Assembly (NCBI RefSeq): GCF_050847355.1 | Contig: NZ_CP193755.1 | Span: 1,922,001 to 1,986,000, forward strand | Source of the DNA: Limimaricola sp027213785 | GTDB taxonomy: Bacteria; Pseudomonadota; Alphaproteobacteria; Rhodobacterales; Rhodobacteraceae | Direction of reading: 5' to 3' | DNA: 64,000 bases | Shown: piece after piece, positions 33,099 through 41,092 of the stretch | Numbering within the stretch: position 1 is the stretch's first letter | How the letters are laid out: each line of letters opens with the position of its first letter | Translations under genes and position numbers: made by a program | The notes under the pieces: model-generated | The model's input: only the letters and a program-made list of their open reading frames with translations | What the model was told of the DNA's origin: nothing | Databases searched by the model: none

Positions 33099-33782
33099 AT
33101 GCCCAAGATCCTGATGATCCTCACCTCGCATGACCGCCTCGGCGACACCGGCGAGAAGACCGGCTTCTGGCTGGAGGAGTTCGCTGCCCCCTACTACGTC
33201 TTCAAGGATGCGGGTGCCGAGATCACGCTGGCCTCGCCGCAGGGCGGCCAGCCGCCGCTCGACCCCAAGAGCGACGCGGAGGACTTCCAGACCGATGCGA
33301 CCCGCCGGTTCAAGGAGGACGCGGAGGCGCAGGAGCTACTCGCGAATACCACGCGTCTCGACGAGATCTATCCCACGCAATACGACGCCGTGTTCTATCC
33401 CGGCGGCCATGGCCCGATGTGGGATCTCGCCGAGAATGCCGACAGCCGTCGCATCATCGAGACCTTCGTGAATGGCGACCGCCCGCTCGGCGCCGTCTGC
33501 CACGCCCCGGCCGTGTTCCGACATACCCAGACCGAAGCCGGAGAGCCGCTGGTGAAGGGCCGCCGCGTTACCGGCTTCACCAATGGCGAGGAAGAGGGCG
33601 TGGGCCTGACCGATGTCGTGCCCTTCCTGCTCGAGGACATGCTCAAGGAGAAGGGCGCGGAATACGCCAAGGGCGAGGATTGGGCGCCCTACGTGCTGGT
33701 CGACGGCAAGCTCGTCACCGGCCAGAACCCGGCATCCTCGGAAGAGGCCGCGAAGAAGCTGCTGGCGCTGATCGAGGACTGA
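33099..33782 (+). CDS. DJ-1/PfpI family protein (class I glutamine amidotransferase-like)
   Basis: A 227-residue protein of the Hsp31/DJ-1 type. The nucleophile elbow GAVCHAP gives Cys134 next to His135, and an acidic residue that tunes the Cys is offered by Glu26/Glu27 in FWLEEFAAPYYVF. DAVFYPGGHGPMWDL is the oxyanion region. Members act as glutathione-independent glyoxalase, deglycase-like or chaperone proteins. The start ATG at 33099 has AAAGGAAAG before it. It lies 35 bp after the reductase and is probably the third gene of the NemR-like operon. A glyoxalase role fits the neighbours. Confidence 0.87.
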   Translation: MPKILMILTSHDRLGDTGEKTGFWLEEFAAPYYVFKDAGAEITLASPQGGQPPLDPKSDAEDFQTDATRRFKEDAEAQELLANTTRLDEIYPTQYDAVFYPGGHGPMWDLAENADSRRIIETFVNGDRPLGAVCHAPAVFRHTQTEAGEPLVKGRRVTGFTNGEEEGVGLTDVVPFLLEDMLKEKGAEYAKGEDWAPYVLVDGKLVTGQNPASSEEAAKKLLALIED

Positions 33783-33803
33783 TCCCCGGCCAGTCTCTGA
33801 TGA

Positions 33804-33832
33804 AGGCCCGCGCGCGGATTGCGGGCGGGCCT
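33804..33832. terminator. Bidirectional hairpin between the DJ-1 gene and the aldo/keto reductase
   Basis: The stem AGGCCCGC / GCGGGCCT (8 bp) has a 13-base GC-rich loop that can pair further. It lies 21 bp after the plus-strand stop and 7 bp from the end of the convergent gene. Confidence 0.55.
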
Positions 33833-33839
33833 ATTCGCA

Positions 33840-34832
33840 TCACCAGCGATGATGCACATGTGGCCGGATGCGCGTCTCGTAGATCTCGCGCACCCCGGCC
33901 ATCAGATCCTCGGGCAGCACCGGCAGCCCGCTGGCGGCGGCGTTGGAATTGGCCTGCTCGGGCGTCTTGGCGCCCGGGATCACCACCGTTACCGCCTCCT
34001 GCATCAGGATCCAGCGCAGCGCCACCTGCGCCATCACCGCTTCGGCCGGCAGCAGCAGCCGCAGCGCCTCGACCGCCTCCAGGGCCACGTCATAGGGCAC
34101 GCCCGCAAAGGTCTCGCCCTTGTCGAAGGCCGCGCCGTCGCGGTTGAAATGGCGATGATCGTCCGGTGCGAAATCCGTGTCGGGCAACATCTTGCCCGTC
34201 AGCAGCCCCGAGGCCAGCGGCACCCGTGCGATCACCGCCTTGTGGCGCCGCCTTGCCTCCGGCAGGAACAGCTCCGCCGGGCGCTGCCGGAACATGTTGT
34301 AGATGATCTGCACCGAGTCGACGTTGTCGTACTCGATCGCCTTCAGCCCCTCCTCGACCTTTTCGACCGAGACGCCGTAGCGGCGGATCTTGCCGCGCGA
34401 CACCAGATCGTCGAGCGCCCCGAACACTTCCGGCCGGTAATAGACCTCCGTGGGCGGGCAATGCAGCTGTACGAGGTCGAGCGTGTCGGTGCCGAGATTC
34501 TTCAGGCTGCGATCGACGAAGCCCTCCATCGCCTGCGCCGTGTAGCCTTCGGCCAGATGCGGAGCGAGCCTGCGGCCGAGCTTGGTCGCCACGAAGGGCC
34601 TCTCGCCGCCCCGCGCGGCGATCACCTCGCCGATGATCCGCTCGGACCGGCCGTCGCCATAGACATCCGCCGTGTCGATGAAGTCGACGCCCGCATCGAG
34701 CGCCGCGTGCAGCGCCGCCTTGGCGTCGGCCTCGCTCACCTCGCCCCATGTACCGCCGATCGCCCACGCGCCGAAGCCGATCTCGCTCACCGGGATGCCG
34801 GTGCGCCCGAAAACCCTGCTCGCCATGCTCAT
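33840..34832 (-). CDS. Aldo/keto reductase
   Basis: A 330-residue NADPH-dependent TIM-barrel oxidoreductase. Family marks are GFGAWAIGGTWG, the catalytic Asp and Tyr in FIDTADVYGDGRSE, KLGRRLAPH with the active lysine, DLVQLHCPP, SVEKVEEGLKA, and VVIPGAKTPEQANSNAAA binding the cofactor. The family is broad (AKR11-14-like), so the substrate is open. GGGGAG eight bases before the ATG at 34832 supports the start. It is convergent with the electrophile operon and divergent from the ABC importer genes, and may add to aldehyde removal. Confidence 0.9.
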   Translation of the reverse strand: MSMASRVFGRTGIPVSEIGFGAWAIGGTWGEVSEADAKAALHAALDAGVDFIDTADVYGDGRSERIIGEVIAARGGERPFVATKLGRRLAPHLAEGYTAQAMEGFVDRSLKNLGTDTLDLVQLHCPPTEVYYRPEVFGALDDLVSRGKIRRYGVSVEKVEEGLKAIEYDNVDSVQIIYNMFRQRPAELFLPEARRRHKAVIARVPLASGLLTGKMLPDTDFAPDDHRHFNRDGAAFDKGETFAGVPYDVALEAVEALRLLLPAEAVMAQVALRWILMQEAVTVVIPGAKTPEQANSNAAASGLPVLPEDLMAGVREIYETRIRPHVHHRW

Positions 34833-34969
34833 CTTGTCGTCTCCCCTTATGGCGGCGCGGCCGCGCTTGCCTCGATACTAGACCGCCACGACGCGGCGCC
34901 CAGCCCGCTCGGCGCTTGCCTCGCGCGCATCTTCGCCTAGAAGGGCTGCGATCCACACGGAGACCTGCC

Positions 34970-35851
34970 ATGCCCCTGACCACGACCCGCCGGGCCTTTG
35001 CCGCGGCCATCGCCATCCTCGCCGCGCTCCCCGCCGCGGCCCAGGACGTGCCGACGCTCTACTTCTCGGCCATCCCCGACAATGACGAGACCAAGCTTCA
35101 GGAGCGGTTCGGCAAGGTCGCCGAATATCTCGAGGCCACGCTCGGCGTGCCGGTCGAATACGTCCCGGTCAAGGACTACGCCGCCTCCGTCACCGCCTTT
35201 CGCAACGACCAGATCCAGCTTGCCTGGTTCGGCGGCCTCTCGGGCGTGCAGGCACGGCGGCTGGTGCCCGGCAGCCATGCCATCGCGCAGGGCGCCGAGG
35301 ATCAGAGCTTCGTCACCTATTTCATCGCCAACACCGGCACCCCGCTGACCGAGTCCGAGGATGGCAGCTTTCCCGAAGGCCTCGAGGGGCTGAGCTTCAC
35401 CTTCGGCTCGCAGGGCTCGACCTCGGGACGCCTGATGCCCGAATTCCACCTGCGCCGGATCACCGGCGAGGACCCGCGCGACTTCTTCTCGGATGTCGGC
35501 TTCTCGGGCGATCACGGCCAGACGCTGCGGCTCGTGGCCTCCGGCGCATACGACGTCGGCGCGCTGAACTACACCGTCTACGAGCAGGCGGTCACAGAGG
35601 GCGCCCCCGAGGTGGAGACCACCAAAGTGATCTGGCGCACCCCGCCCTATCCCGATTACAACTGGACCATCCGCGGCGACGTGGACGAGCGCTGGGGCGA
35701 CGGTTTCGCCGAGCGCGTGCAGGAGGCGATCATCGCCATCGACGATCCCGCGCTGCTCGAAAGCTTCCCCAGAACCGGCTTCATCGCCGCCGAGGACGCG
35801 CTTTACGACGCGATCGAGGACACCGCCCAGCAGCTCGACCTGATCGACTGA
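34970..35851 (+). CDS. PhnD-type ABC substrate-binding protein (selenate/phosphonate-type oxyanion)
   Basis: A 293-residue periplasmic binding protein with a signal peptide (residues 1-24, TTTRRAFAAAIAILAALPAA). It belongs to the PhnD group: LYFSAIPDNDETKLQERFGK, VEYVPVKDYAASVTAF, QIQLAWFGGLSGVQARRLVP, FTFGSQGSTSGRLMPEFHL and TPPYPDYNWTIRGDVDE. These strings are closest in my memory to proteins labelled putative selenate ABC binding proteins; phosphonate or phosphite is the alternative. It is the first gene of a three-gene importer, overlapping the ATPase by one base. No C-P lyase gene is nearby. Confidence 0.8.
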   Translation: MPLTTTRRAFAAAIAILAALPAAAQDVPTLYFSAIPDNDETKLQERFGKVAEYLEATLGVPVEYVPVKDYAASVTAFRNDQIQLAWFGGLSGVQARRLVPGSHAIAQGAEDQSFVTYFIANTGTPLTESEDGSFPEGLEGLSFTFGSQGSTSGRLMPEFHLRRITGEDPRDFFSDVGFSGDHGQTLRLVASGAYDVGALNYTVYEQAVTEGAPEVETTKVIWRTPPYPDYNWTIRGDVDERWGDGFAERVQEAIIAIDDPALLESFPRTGFIAAEDALYDAIEDTAQQLDLID

Positions 35852-36531
35852 TGACCGCCGCGTCGCTCCTGCGCTTCGAGGGCGAAACGCTCTCCTGGGA
35901 CGGGGCGGCCGTGCTCGAGGGGTTGAACCTGTCGCTGGCGCGCGGCGAGCGGCTGGTGCTCCTCGGGCGCTCGGGCTCCGGCAAGAGCACCCTGCTGAAC
36001 GCGATCCGCCTCAAGCTCGAGGCGGCGCGCCCGGCGCCGCGCCTCGCCCTCGTGCCGCAGGATCCCGGGCTGGTGCCGCAGCTCTCGGTATTTCACAACG
36101 TCTGGATGGGCGGGCTCGACGATCACTCGGCCGCCTACGGGCTGCGGGTACTGCTGCATCCCCCCGCCCGCGAACGCGCCCGCGTCGCCCCCTTCGTGGA
36201 GCGGGTCGGCCTCGCTGGGCTCGAACGGCGCCGCGTCGCGGCGCTGTCGGGCGGGCAACGGCAGCGCACCGCACTGGCCCGTGCGCTGATGCGCGGCGGT
36301 GACGCGCTGATCGCCGACGAGCCGGTCTCGGCCGTCGATCCACGCCAGTCCGGCGACCTGCTCGACGCGCTTGCGCAGCGCTTCCCGACCATGGTGCTGG
36401 CGCTGCACGACCCCGAGCGCGCGCTCGCCATCGGCACCCGGATCATCGGTATCCGCGGCGGCCAAGTCACGCTCGACCGGCCGACGCGCGATCTTACCCT
36501 GCCCGAGCTCCATGCGCTCTACGCCGCCTGA
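35851..36531 (+). CDS. PhnC-like ABC transporter ATPase
   Basis: A 226-residue nucleotide-binding subunit. Walker A is GRSGSGKST, the Q-loop PQDPGLVPQLSVFHNVWMG, the signature LSGGQRQRTALARAL, Walker B ALIADEP and the H-loop LALHDPERA, so it should be active. The VFHNVWMG stretch resembles PhnC. It is shorter than usual PhnC (about 260-280). It overlaps the binding-protein stop by one base and the permease start by 20 bp. Confidence 0.88.
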   Translation: MTAASLLRFEGETLSWDGAAVLEGLNLSLARGERLVLLGRSGSGKSTLLNAIRLKLEAARPAPRLALVPQDPGLVPQLSVFHNVWMGGLDDHSAAYGLRVLLHPPARERARVAPFVERVGLAGLERRRVAALSGGQRQRTALARALMRGGDALIADEPVSAVDPRQSGDLLDALAQRFPTMVLALHDPERALAIGTRIIGIRGGQVTLDRPTRDLTLPELHALYAA

Positions 36532-38044
36532 GCCGAAACCGAACCGCCGGTTGCGGGCTGGCCAGGTGCTGGCGGGTTTCGGTATCGCAACGCTGATCGC
36601 CCTGATCTTCGCCGATCTCGATCTCGCCCGCCCCGATCCGTGGCTGACGCTGCGCCGGATCGGCGCCGGTCTCGCCGCGCCCGATTTCGGGGATCCCGCC
36701 GCGCTGGCCTACGCGGCGGCCCTCACCGTGGCCTTCGCGGTCTGCGGCGTCTTCGCCGGGGCGCTGGCCGGCTTCGTTCTCAGCCTCGGCTACGGCTTCG
36801 CGCCTCTGCGGTGTTTCTGCATCCTGATCCGCTCGGTGCACGAGCTGTTCTGGGCGCTCCTGCTGCTGGGCGTCACCGGTCTGGGTCCGCTCACCGGGGT
36901 ACTGGCCATCGCCCTGCCCTATGCCGGCATCTTCGCCAAGGTCTTTGCCGAGTATCTTGCCGAGGCCGATCCCGCCGCCACCCGCGCGCTGCCGCGCCGC
37001 ACGCCGCCGCTGTCGCGGCTGCTGTGGAGCCGGCTGCCGCTGGCGCTGCCCGAACTCGGCGCCTACACGCTCTACAGGCTCGAATGCGGGCTGCGCTCCT
37101 CGGCGGTGCTGGGCTTCGTGGGGCTGCCGACGCTGGGCTACCTGCTCGAAACCGATTTCCGGCAGGCGCAGTACGGCGCGGCGGCGGCGGCGCTGGCCGT
37201 CTACCTCGCGCTGATCCTGCCGATCCGCTACTGGATGCGGCTGCGGCTGGCGCCGCTCTGGCTCGTTGCGGGCGCATGGCTTCTGGCGCGCCACCCGGCG
37301 CCGCCGATGGGCGACGGCGCGCTCCTGCGCTTTCTCTCCGATGCCGTACCAGCGCCGCTACGCATGGGCGATTGGGCGGGACTCTGGCCTTGGCTGTCCC
37401 GGCTGCTGAGCGAACAGGCGCTGCCGGGGGTGGCCGCCACGCTTGTCCTGTCGCAGCTGGCGCTTGCCCTGGCCGCGGCGGTGGCCGTGGCGGGCTTCCC
37501 GCTGATCGTGCGCCGTGTGGCCGGGCGGGCCGGTGCGCTGCTGGGGCACCTGTCGCTGGTGCTGTCGCGATCGATCCCCGACTACATGCTTGCCTTCCTG
37601 ATCCTGCAGGTGACCGGCCCCTCGATGATCCCCGCGATCCTCGCGCTCGGCCTGCACAACGGCGCGATCATCGCGCATCTGATGGGGCGCCAGGGTGACG
37701 CCCTGACCGCGCGCCTCAGGCCCGATGCCCCGCGCGGGCTGCGGCTGGCCGCCTGGGAGCTGCTGCCGCGCATGTCGGGCAACTTCTTCGCGCTATGCCT
37801 TTATCGCTGGGAGATCATCGTCCGGGACAGCGCCATCCTCGGCCTTCTGGGGATCGCGACGCTCGGCTTCTCCGTCGATGCGGCCGTGCAGGAGCTGCGC
37901 ACCGATCGCGCGGTGATGCTGCTCGTGGTCTCGGCGCTGCTGACGCTCGGGATCGACGCGTTCTCCGGCTGGATCAGGTCGCGGATGCGGCTCTCTGCGC
38001 CGGGCATGCGCCGGGCCGAGCCGGAGACCGCGGAGGCGGCCTGA
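36512..38044 (+). CDS. Double-length PhnE-type ABC permease
   Basis: A 510-residue inner-membrane permease that contains two PhnE-like units in one chain. Unit 1 covers about residues 50-245 (VHELFWALLLLGVTGLGPLT, the EAA-type loop ALPRRTPPLSRLLWSRLPLA). Unit 2 covers about residues 285-490 (RSIPDYMLAFLILQVTGPSM, the loop LRPDAPRGLRLAAWELLPRM, YRWEIIVRDSAILGLLGIA). Both loops that contact the ATPase are kept. Usual PhnE is about 270 residues and works as a dimer, so the fusion makes a heterodimer-like permease. The ATG at 36512 lies inside the ATPase gene; no later start gives an intact first segment. Confidence 0.85.
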   Translation: MRSTPPEPKPNRRLRAGQVLAGFGIATLIALIFADLDLARPDPWLTLRRIGAGLAAPDFGDPAALAYAAALTVAFAVCGVFAGALAGFVLSLGYGFAPLRCFCILIRSVHELFWALLLLGVTGLGPLTGVLAIALPYAGIFAKVFAEYLAEADPAATRALPRRTPPLSRLLWSRLPLALPELGAYTLYRLECGLRSSAVLGFVGLPTLGYLLETDFRQAQYGAAAAALAVYLALILPIRYWMRLRLAPLWLVAGAWLLARHPAPPMGDGALLRFLSDAVPAPLRMGDWAGLWPWLSRLLSEQALPGVAATLVLSQLALALAAAVAVAGFPLIVRRVAGRAGALLGHLSLVLSRSIPDYMLAFLILQVTGPSMIPAILALGLHNGAIIAHLMGRQGDALTARLRPDAPRGLRLAAWELLPRMSGNFFALCLYRWEIIVRDSAILGLLGIATLGFSVDAAVQELRTDRAVMLLVVSALLTLGIDAFSGWIRSRMRLSAPGMRRAEPETAEAA

Positions 38045-38059
38045 GGCCTTGCGGCTTTT

Positions 38060-38093
38060 GGGCTGGCGGCGGGGCTGGGGGCTGGCGGCGGGG
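38060..38093. repeat. Short direct repeat between the ABC operon and etfA
   Basis: The 15-mer GGGCTGGCGGCGGGG occurs at 38060-38074 and again at 38079-38093. It lies in the 136-bp gap after the permease. It looks like simple slippage in GC-rich sequence. Confidence 0.4.
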
Positions 38094-38127
38094 TTTGCGT
38101 ATTTGTGGAACAAAGTGGCCGGCGGGC

Positions 38128-38160
38128 GGGCCCGGCGCGGAGAAGGCGCGCGCCGGGCCC
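38128..38160 (-). terminator. Strong hairpin terminator after etfA
   Basis: A 12-bp perfect stem GGGCCCGGCGCG / CGCGCCGGGCCC with a nine-base loop lies 20 bp past the etfA stop. It closes the long minus-strand catabolic array and could also end the convergent ABC operon. Confidence 0.75.
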
Positions 38161-38180
38161 CTTGGTCGGGGGGGCGAGGC

Positions 38181-39107
38181 TCAGAGCTTCTCGGTGAGCT
38201 CGGGCAGCGCGGTGAACAGGTCGGCGACGAGGCCGTAATCGGCGACCTGGAAGATCGGCGCCTCCTCGTCCTTGTTGATCGCCACGATCACCTTCGAATC
38301 CTTCATCCCCGCGAGATGCTGGATCGCGCCCGAGATGCCGACCGCCACGTAGAGCGCGGGCGCCACCACCTTGCCGGTCTGCCCGACCTGCCAGTCGTTC
38401 GGCGCGAAGCCCGAATCCACCGCGGCGCGCGACGCGCCGACGGCGGCGCCGAGCTTGTCGGCCAGCGTCTCGATCAGCGCGAAGTTCTCCTGCGAGCCGA
38501 CGCCGCGGCCGCCCGACACCACGATGCCGGCGGAGGTCAGCTCGGGCCGGTCGCTCTCGGCCAGCTTGTCCTCGACCCAGGAGGACAGGCCCGGATCGGC
38601 GGCCGGCGCCACGTCCTCGACCGGGGCCGACCCGCCGTCGCCCGCCGGCTCGAAGCCGGTGGTGCGGATGGTGATGACCTTGGTGGCGTCGCGCGACTTC
38701 ACCGTCTGTACCGCGTTGCCGGCATAGACCGGGCGGTCGAACGAGCCGTCGCCATGCAGCGCCAGCACGTCGGGGATGATCATCACGTCCAAGAGCGCCG
38801 CGACCCGCGGCATGATGTTCTTGGCGTCCGTGGTGGCGGGCGCGGCGACCACCTCGTGGCCCTCCGCGAGCTGCGCCACCAGCGCCGCGACCGGCTCGGC
38901 CAGCCGGTGCGAATAGAGCGCATCCTCGGCGCAGAGCACCCGGGCCACGCCCTCGATCGAGGCGGCGGCCTGCGCCGCGTCCTTGGCCTTGGCGCCGACG
39001 CACAGGAGCGTCACCTCGCCCAGAGCCTGCACCGCCGAAACGGCGCGGGCGGTGGCGTCACGGTTCAGTTCGCCGTCCGTGACCTCGGCCAGAAGCAGAA
39101 CGCTCAT
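38181..39107 (-). CDS. etfA: Electron transfer flavoprotein alpha subunit
   Basis: ETF accepts electrons from acyl-CoA dehydrogenases and passes them to ETF-quinone oxidoreductase. The 308-residue product has MSVLLLAEVTDGELNRDATA, the FAD-binding C-terminal part with VVSGGRGVGSQENFALIETL, GASRAAVDSGFAPNDWQVGQ, GKVVAPALYVAVGISGAIQH and VIVAINKDEEAPIFQVADYG. Length and motifs are complete. It overlaps etfB by four bases. Together they serve the glutaryl-CoA dehydrogenase and the two acyl-CoA dehydrogenases in the same array. Confidence 0.97.
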   Translation of the reverse strand: MSVLLLAEVTDGELNRDATARAVSAVQALGEVTLLCVGAKAKDAAQAAASIEGVARVLCAEDALYSHRLAEPVAALVAQLAEGHEVVAAPATTDAKNIMPRVAALLDVMIIPDVLALHGDGSFDRPVYAGNAVQTVKSRDATKVITIRTTGFEPAGDGGSAPVEDVAPAADPGLSSWVEDKLAESDRPELTSAGIVVSGGRGVGSQENFALIETLADKLGAAVGASRAAVDSGFAPNDWQVGQTGKVVAPALYVAVGISGAIQHLAGMKDSKVIVAINKDEEAPIFQVADYGLVADLFTALPELTEKL

Positions 39108-39865
39108 CCCACGACCCCCAGATCCTTGAGTTTCTCGACCAGCTCATCGACCGAGCCGACCATCATCCCCGCCTTGCGCGCCGGCGGCTCGGCGGTCTTC
39201 ACCACCTCGAGCCGCGGGCTGACATCGACGCCGAAATCCGCCGCCGTCTTCTCGTCGAGCGGCTTCTTCTTGGCCTTCATGATGTTGGGCAGCGAGGCGT
39301 AGCGTGGCTCGTTCAGCCGCAGGTCCACCGAGACGATCGCCGGCAGCTTCACCGAGATCGTCTGCAACCCGCCATCGACCTCGCGCGTCACCTGCGCCTC
39401 TTCGCCCTCGATCTTCACCTCGGAGGCGAAGGTGGCCTGGGACCAGCCCAAGAGCGCCGACAGCATCTGGCCGGTGGCGTTCATGTCGTTGTCGATCGCC
39501 TGCTTGCCGCAGAGCACCAGCTGGGGCTGCTCCTCCTCGACCAGCTTGGCGAGGATCTTCGCCACCGCCAGCGGCTCGATATCCTGGTCGGGGGCCTCGG
39601 CCGCGACCACCAGGATCGCCCGGTCCGCGCCCATCGCCAGCGCCGTCCGGAGCGTCTCCTGCGCCTGCTTCACGCCGATCGACACCGCCACCACCTCGGT
39701 GGCCACGCCCGCCTCCTTCAGACGGATCGCCTCCTCGACCGCGATCTCGTCGAACGGGTTCATCGACATCTTCACGTTCGCCAGGTCGACCCCCGTGCCG
39801 TCCGACTTCACACGGACCTTCACGTTGTAGTCGATCACCCGCTTCACGGGGACTAGGATCTTCAT
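39104..39865 (-). CDS. etfB: Electron transfer flavoprotein beta subunit
   Basis: This is the partner of EtfA, 253 residues. It starts MKILVPVKRVIDYNVKVRVK and has the AMP-binding region LALAMGADRAILV-like string, CGKQAIDNDMNATGQMLSAL and the C-terminal KKPLDEKTAADFGVDVSPRL. Two ATGs stand in tandem; GGAG is spaced six bases from the second (39865), which I use. It lies 14 bp after the glutaryl-CoA dehydrogenase gene. Confidence 0.97.
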   Translation of the reverse strand: MKILVPVKRVIDYNVKVRVKSDGTGVDLANVKMSMNPFDEIAVEEAIRLKEAGVATEVVAVSIGVKQAQETLRTALAMGADRAILVVAAEAPDQDIEPLAVAKILAKLVEEEQPQLVLCGKQAIDNDMNATGQMLSALLGWSQATFASEVKIEGEEAQVTREVDGGLQTISVKLPAIVSVDLRLNEPRYASLPNIMKAKKKPLDEKTAADFGVDVSPRLEVVKTAEPPARKAGMMVGSVDELVEKLKDLGVVG

Positions 39866-39879
39866 CATCTGCTCCTGTC

Positions 39880-41091
39880 TCAGAAGAACGCCTGCAGGCC
39901 GGTCTGGGCGCGGCCAAGGATCAGCGCATGAACGTCATGCGTGCCCTCATAGGTGTTCACGGTTTCCAGGTTGATCATGTGGCGCATCACCGGGAACTCG
40001 TCGGAGATGCCGTTGCCGCCATGCATGTCGCGGGCATGGCGCGCGATCTCGAGCGCCTTGCCGCAATTGTTGCGCTTCATCAGGCTGACCAGCTCGGGCG
40101 AGGCGCGGCCTTCATCCATCAGTCGGCCAAGCCGCAGGCTGCCCTGCAAGCCGAGCGCGATCTCGGTCTGCATGTCGGCGAGCTTCTTCTGGAACAGCTG
40201 GGTCTGGGCCAGCGGCTTGTTGAACTGCTTGCGGTCGAGGCCGTATTGCCGCGCCGCATGCCAGCAGGCCTCGGCCGCGCCCATCGCGCCCCAGCTGATG
40301 CCGTAGCGCGCGCGGTTGAGGCAGCCGAAGGGACCCTTGAGGCCCTGCACGTTCGGCAGCAGCGCGTCCTCGCCGACCTCGACGCCGTCCATGACGATCT
40401 CGCCGGTGGTCGAGGCGCGCAAGGAGAGCTTGCCGCCGATCTTCGGCGAGGACAGGCCGGCCATGCCCTTTTCGAGGATGAAGCCGCGGATCTTGCCCTC
40501 ATGCGCCTCGGACTTGGCCCAGACCACGAAGACATCCGCGAACGGCGCGTTCGAGATCCACATCTTCGAGCCCGACAGCCGGTAGCCGGTGTCGGTCTTC
40601 TTGGCCACGGTCTTCATGCCGGCAGGGTCCGAGCCCGCATCGGGCTCGGTCAGGCCGAAGCAGCCGATCAGCTCGCCAGAGCACAGGCCGGGCAGGTATT
40701 TCTTCTTCTGCTCTTCGGAGCCATAGGCGTGGATCGGGTAGATCACGAGGCTCGACTGCACCGACATCATCGAGCGGTAGCCACTGTCCACGCGCTCCAC
40801 CTCGCGGGCGATCAGGCCATAGGTGACATAGGACGCGCCGAGACCGCCATACTCCTCCTCGACGGTGACGCCGAGCAGGCCCGCCTCGCCCATCTCGCGG
40901 AAGATCGAGGGATCGGCCGTCTCCTCGCGGTAGGCCTCGGTCACGCGCGGGGCGAGCTTGTCCTGTGCGAAGGCCCGCGCCGCATCGCGCAGCATCCGTT
41001 CGTCCTCGTCGAGCTGGGCCTCCAGCAGGAACGGGTCGCTCCAGTCGAATTGAGCGAGTTCGGGGCCGTGGCCGTGTGTATCCTTGGGCAT
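39880..41091 (-). CDS. gcdH: Glutaryl-CoA dehydrogenase
   Basis: The enzyme oxidises and decarboxylates glutaryl-CoA to crotonyl-CoA, giving electrons to ETF. The 403-residue product matches GcdH along its length: LAQFDWSDPFLLEAQLDEDE, VDSGYRSMMSVQSSLVIYPI, CFGLTEPDAGSDP, KGPFGCLNRARYGISWGAMG, RHARDMHGGNGISDEF and NTYEGTHDVHALILGRAQTG, with Glu382 as the catalytic base. The ATG at 41091 is one base after the ligase stop. In a dicarboxylate pathway it would take over the C5 product of beta-oxidation of pimeloyl-CoA. Confidence 0.95.
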   Translation of the reverse strand: MPKDTHGHGPELAQFDWSDPFLLEAQLDEDERMLRDAARAFAQDKLAPRVTEAYREETADPSIFREMGEAGLLGVTVEEEYGGLGASYVTYGLIAREVERVDSGYRSMMSVQSSLVIYPIHAYGSEEQKKKYLPGLCSGELIGCFGLTEPDAGSDPAGMKTVAKKTDTGYRLSGSKMWISNAPFADVFVVWAKSEAHEGKIRGFILEKGMAGLSSPKIGGKLSLRASTTGEIVMDGVEVGEDALLPNVQGLKGPFGCLNRARYGISWGAMGAAEACWHAARQYGLDRKQFNKPLAQTQLFQKKLADMQTEIALGLQGSLRLGRLMDEGRASPELVSLMKRNNCGKALEIARHARDMHGGNGISDEFPVMRHMINLETVNTYEGTHDVHALILGRAQTGLQAFF

Positions 41092-41092
41092 G

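Noticed and set aside
38060..38093. 15-bp direct repeat as a possible mobile-element scar
   Set aside because: It is a simple GC-rich repeat, there is no transposase or target duplication nearby, and slippage explains it.
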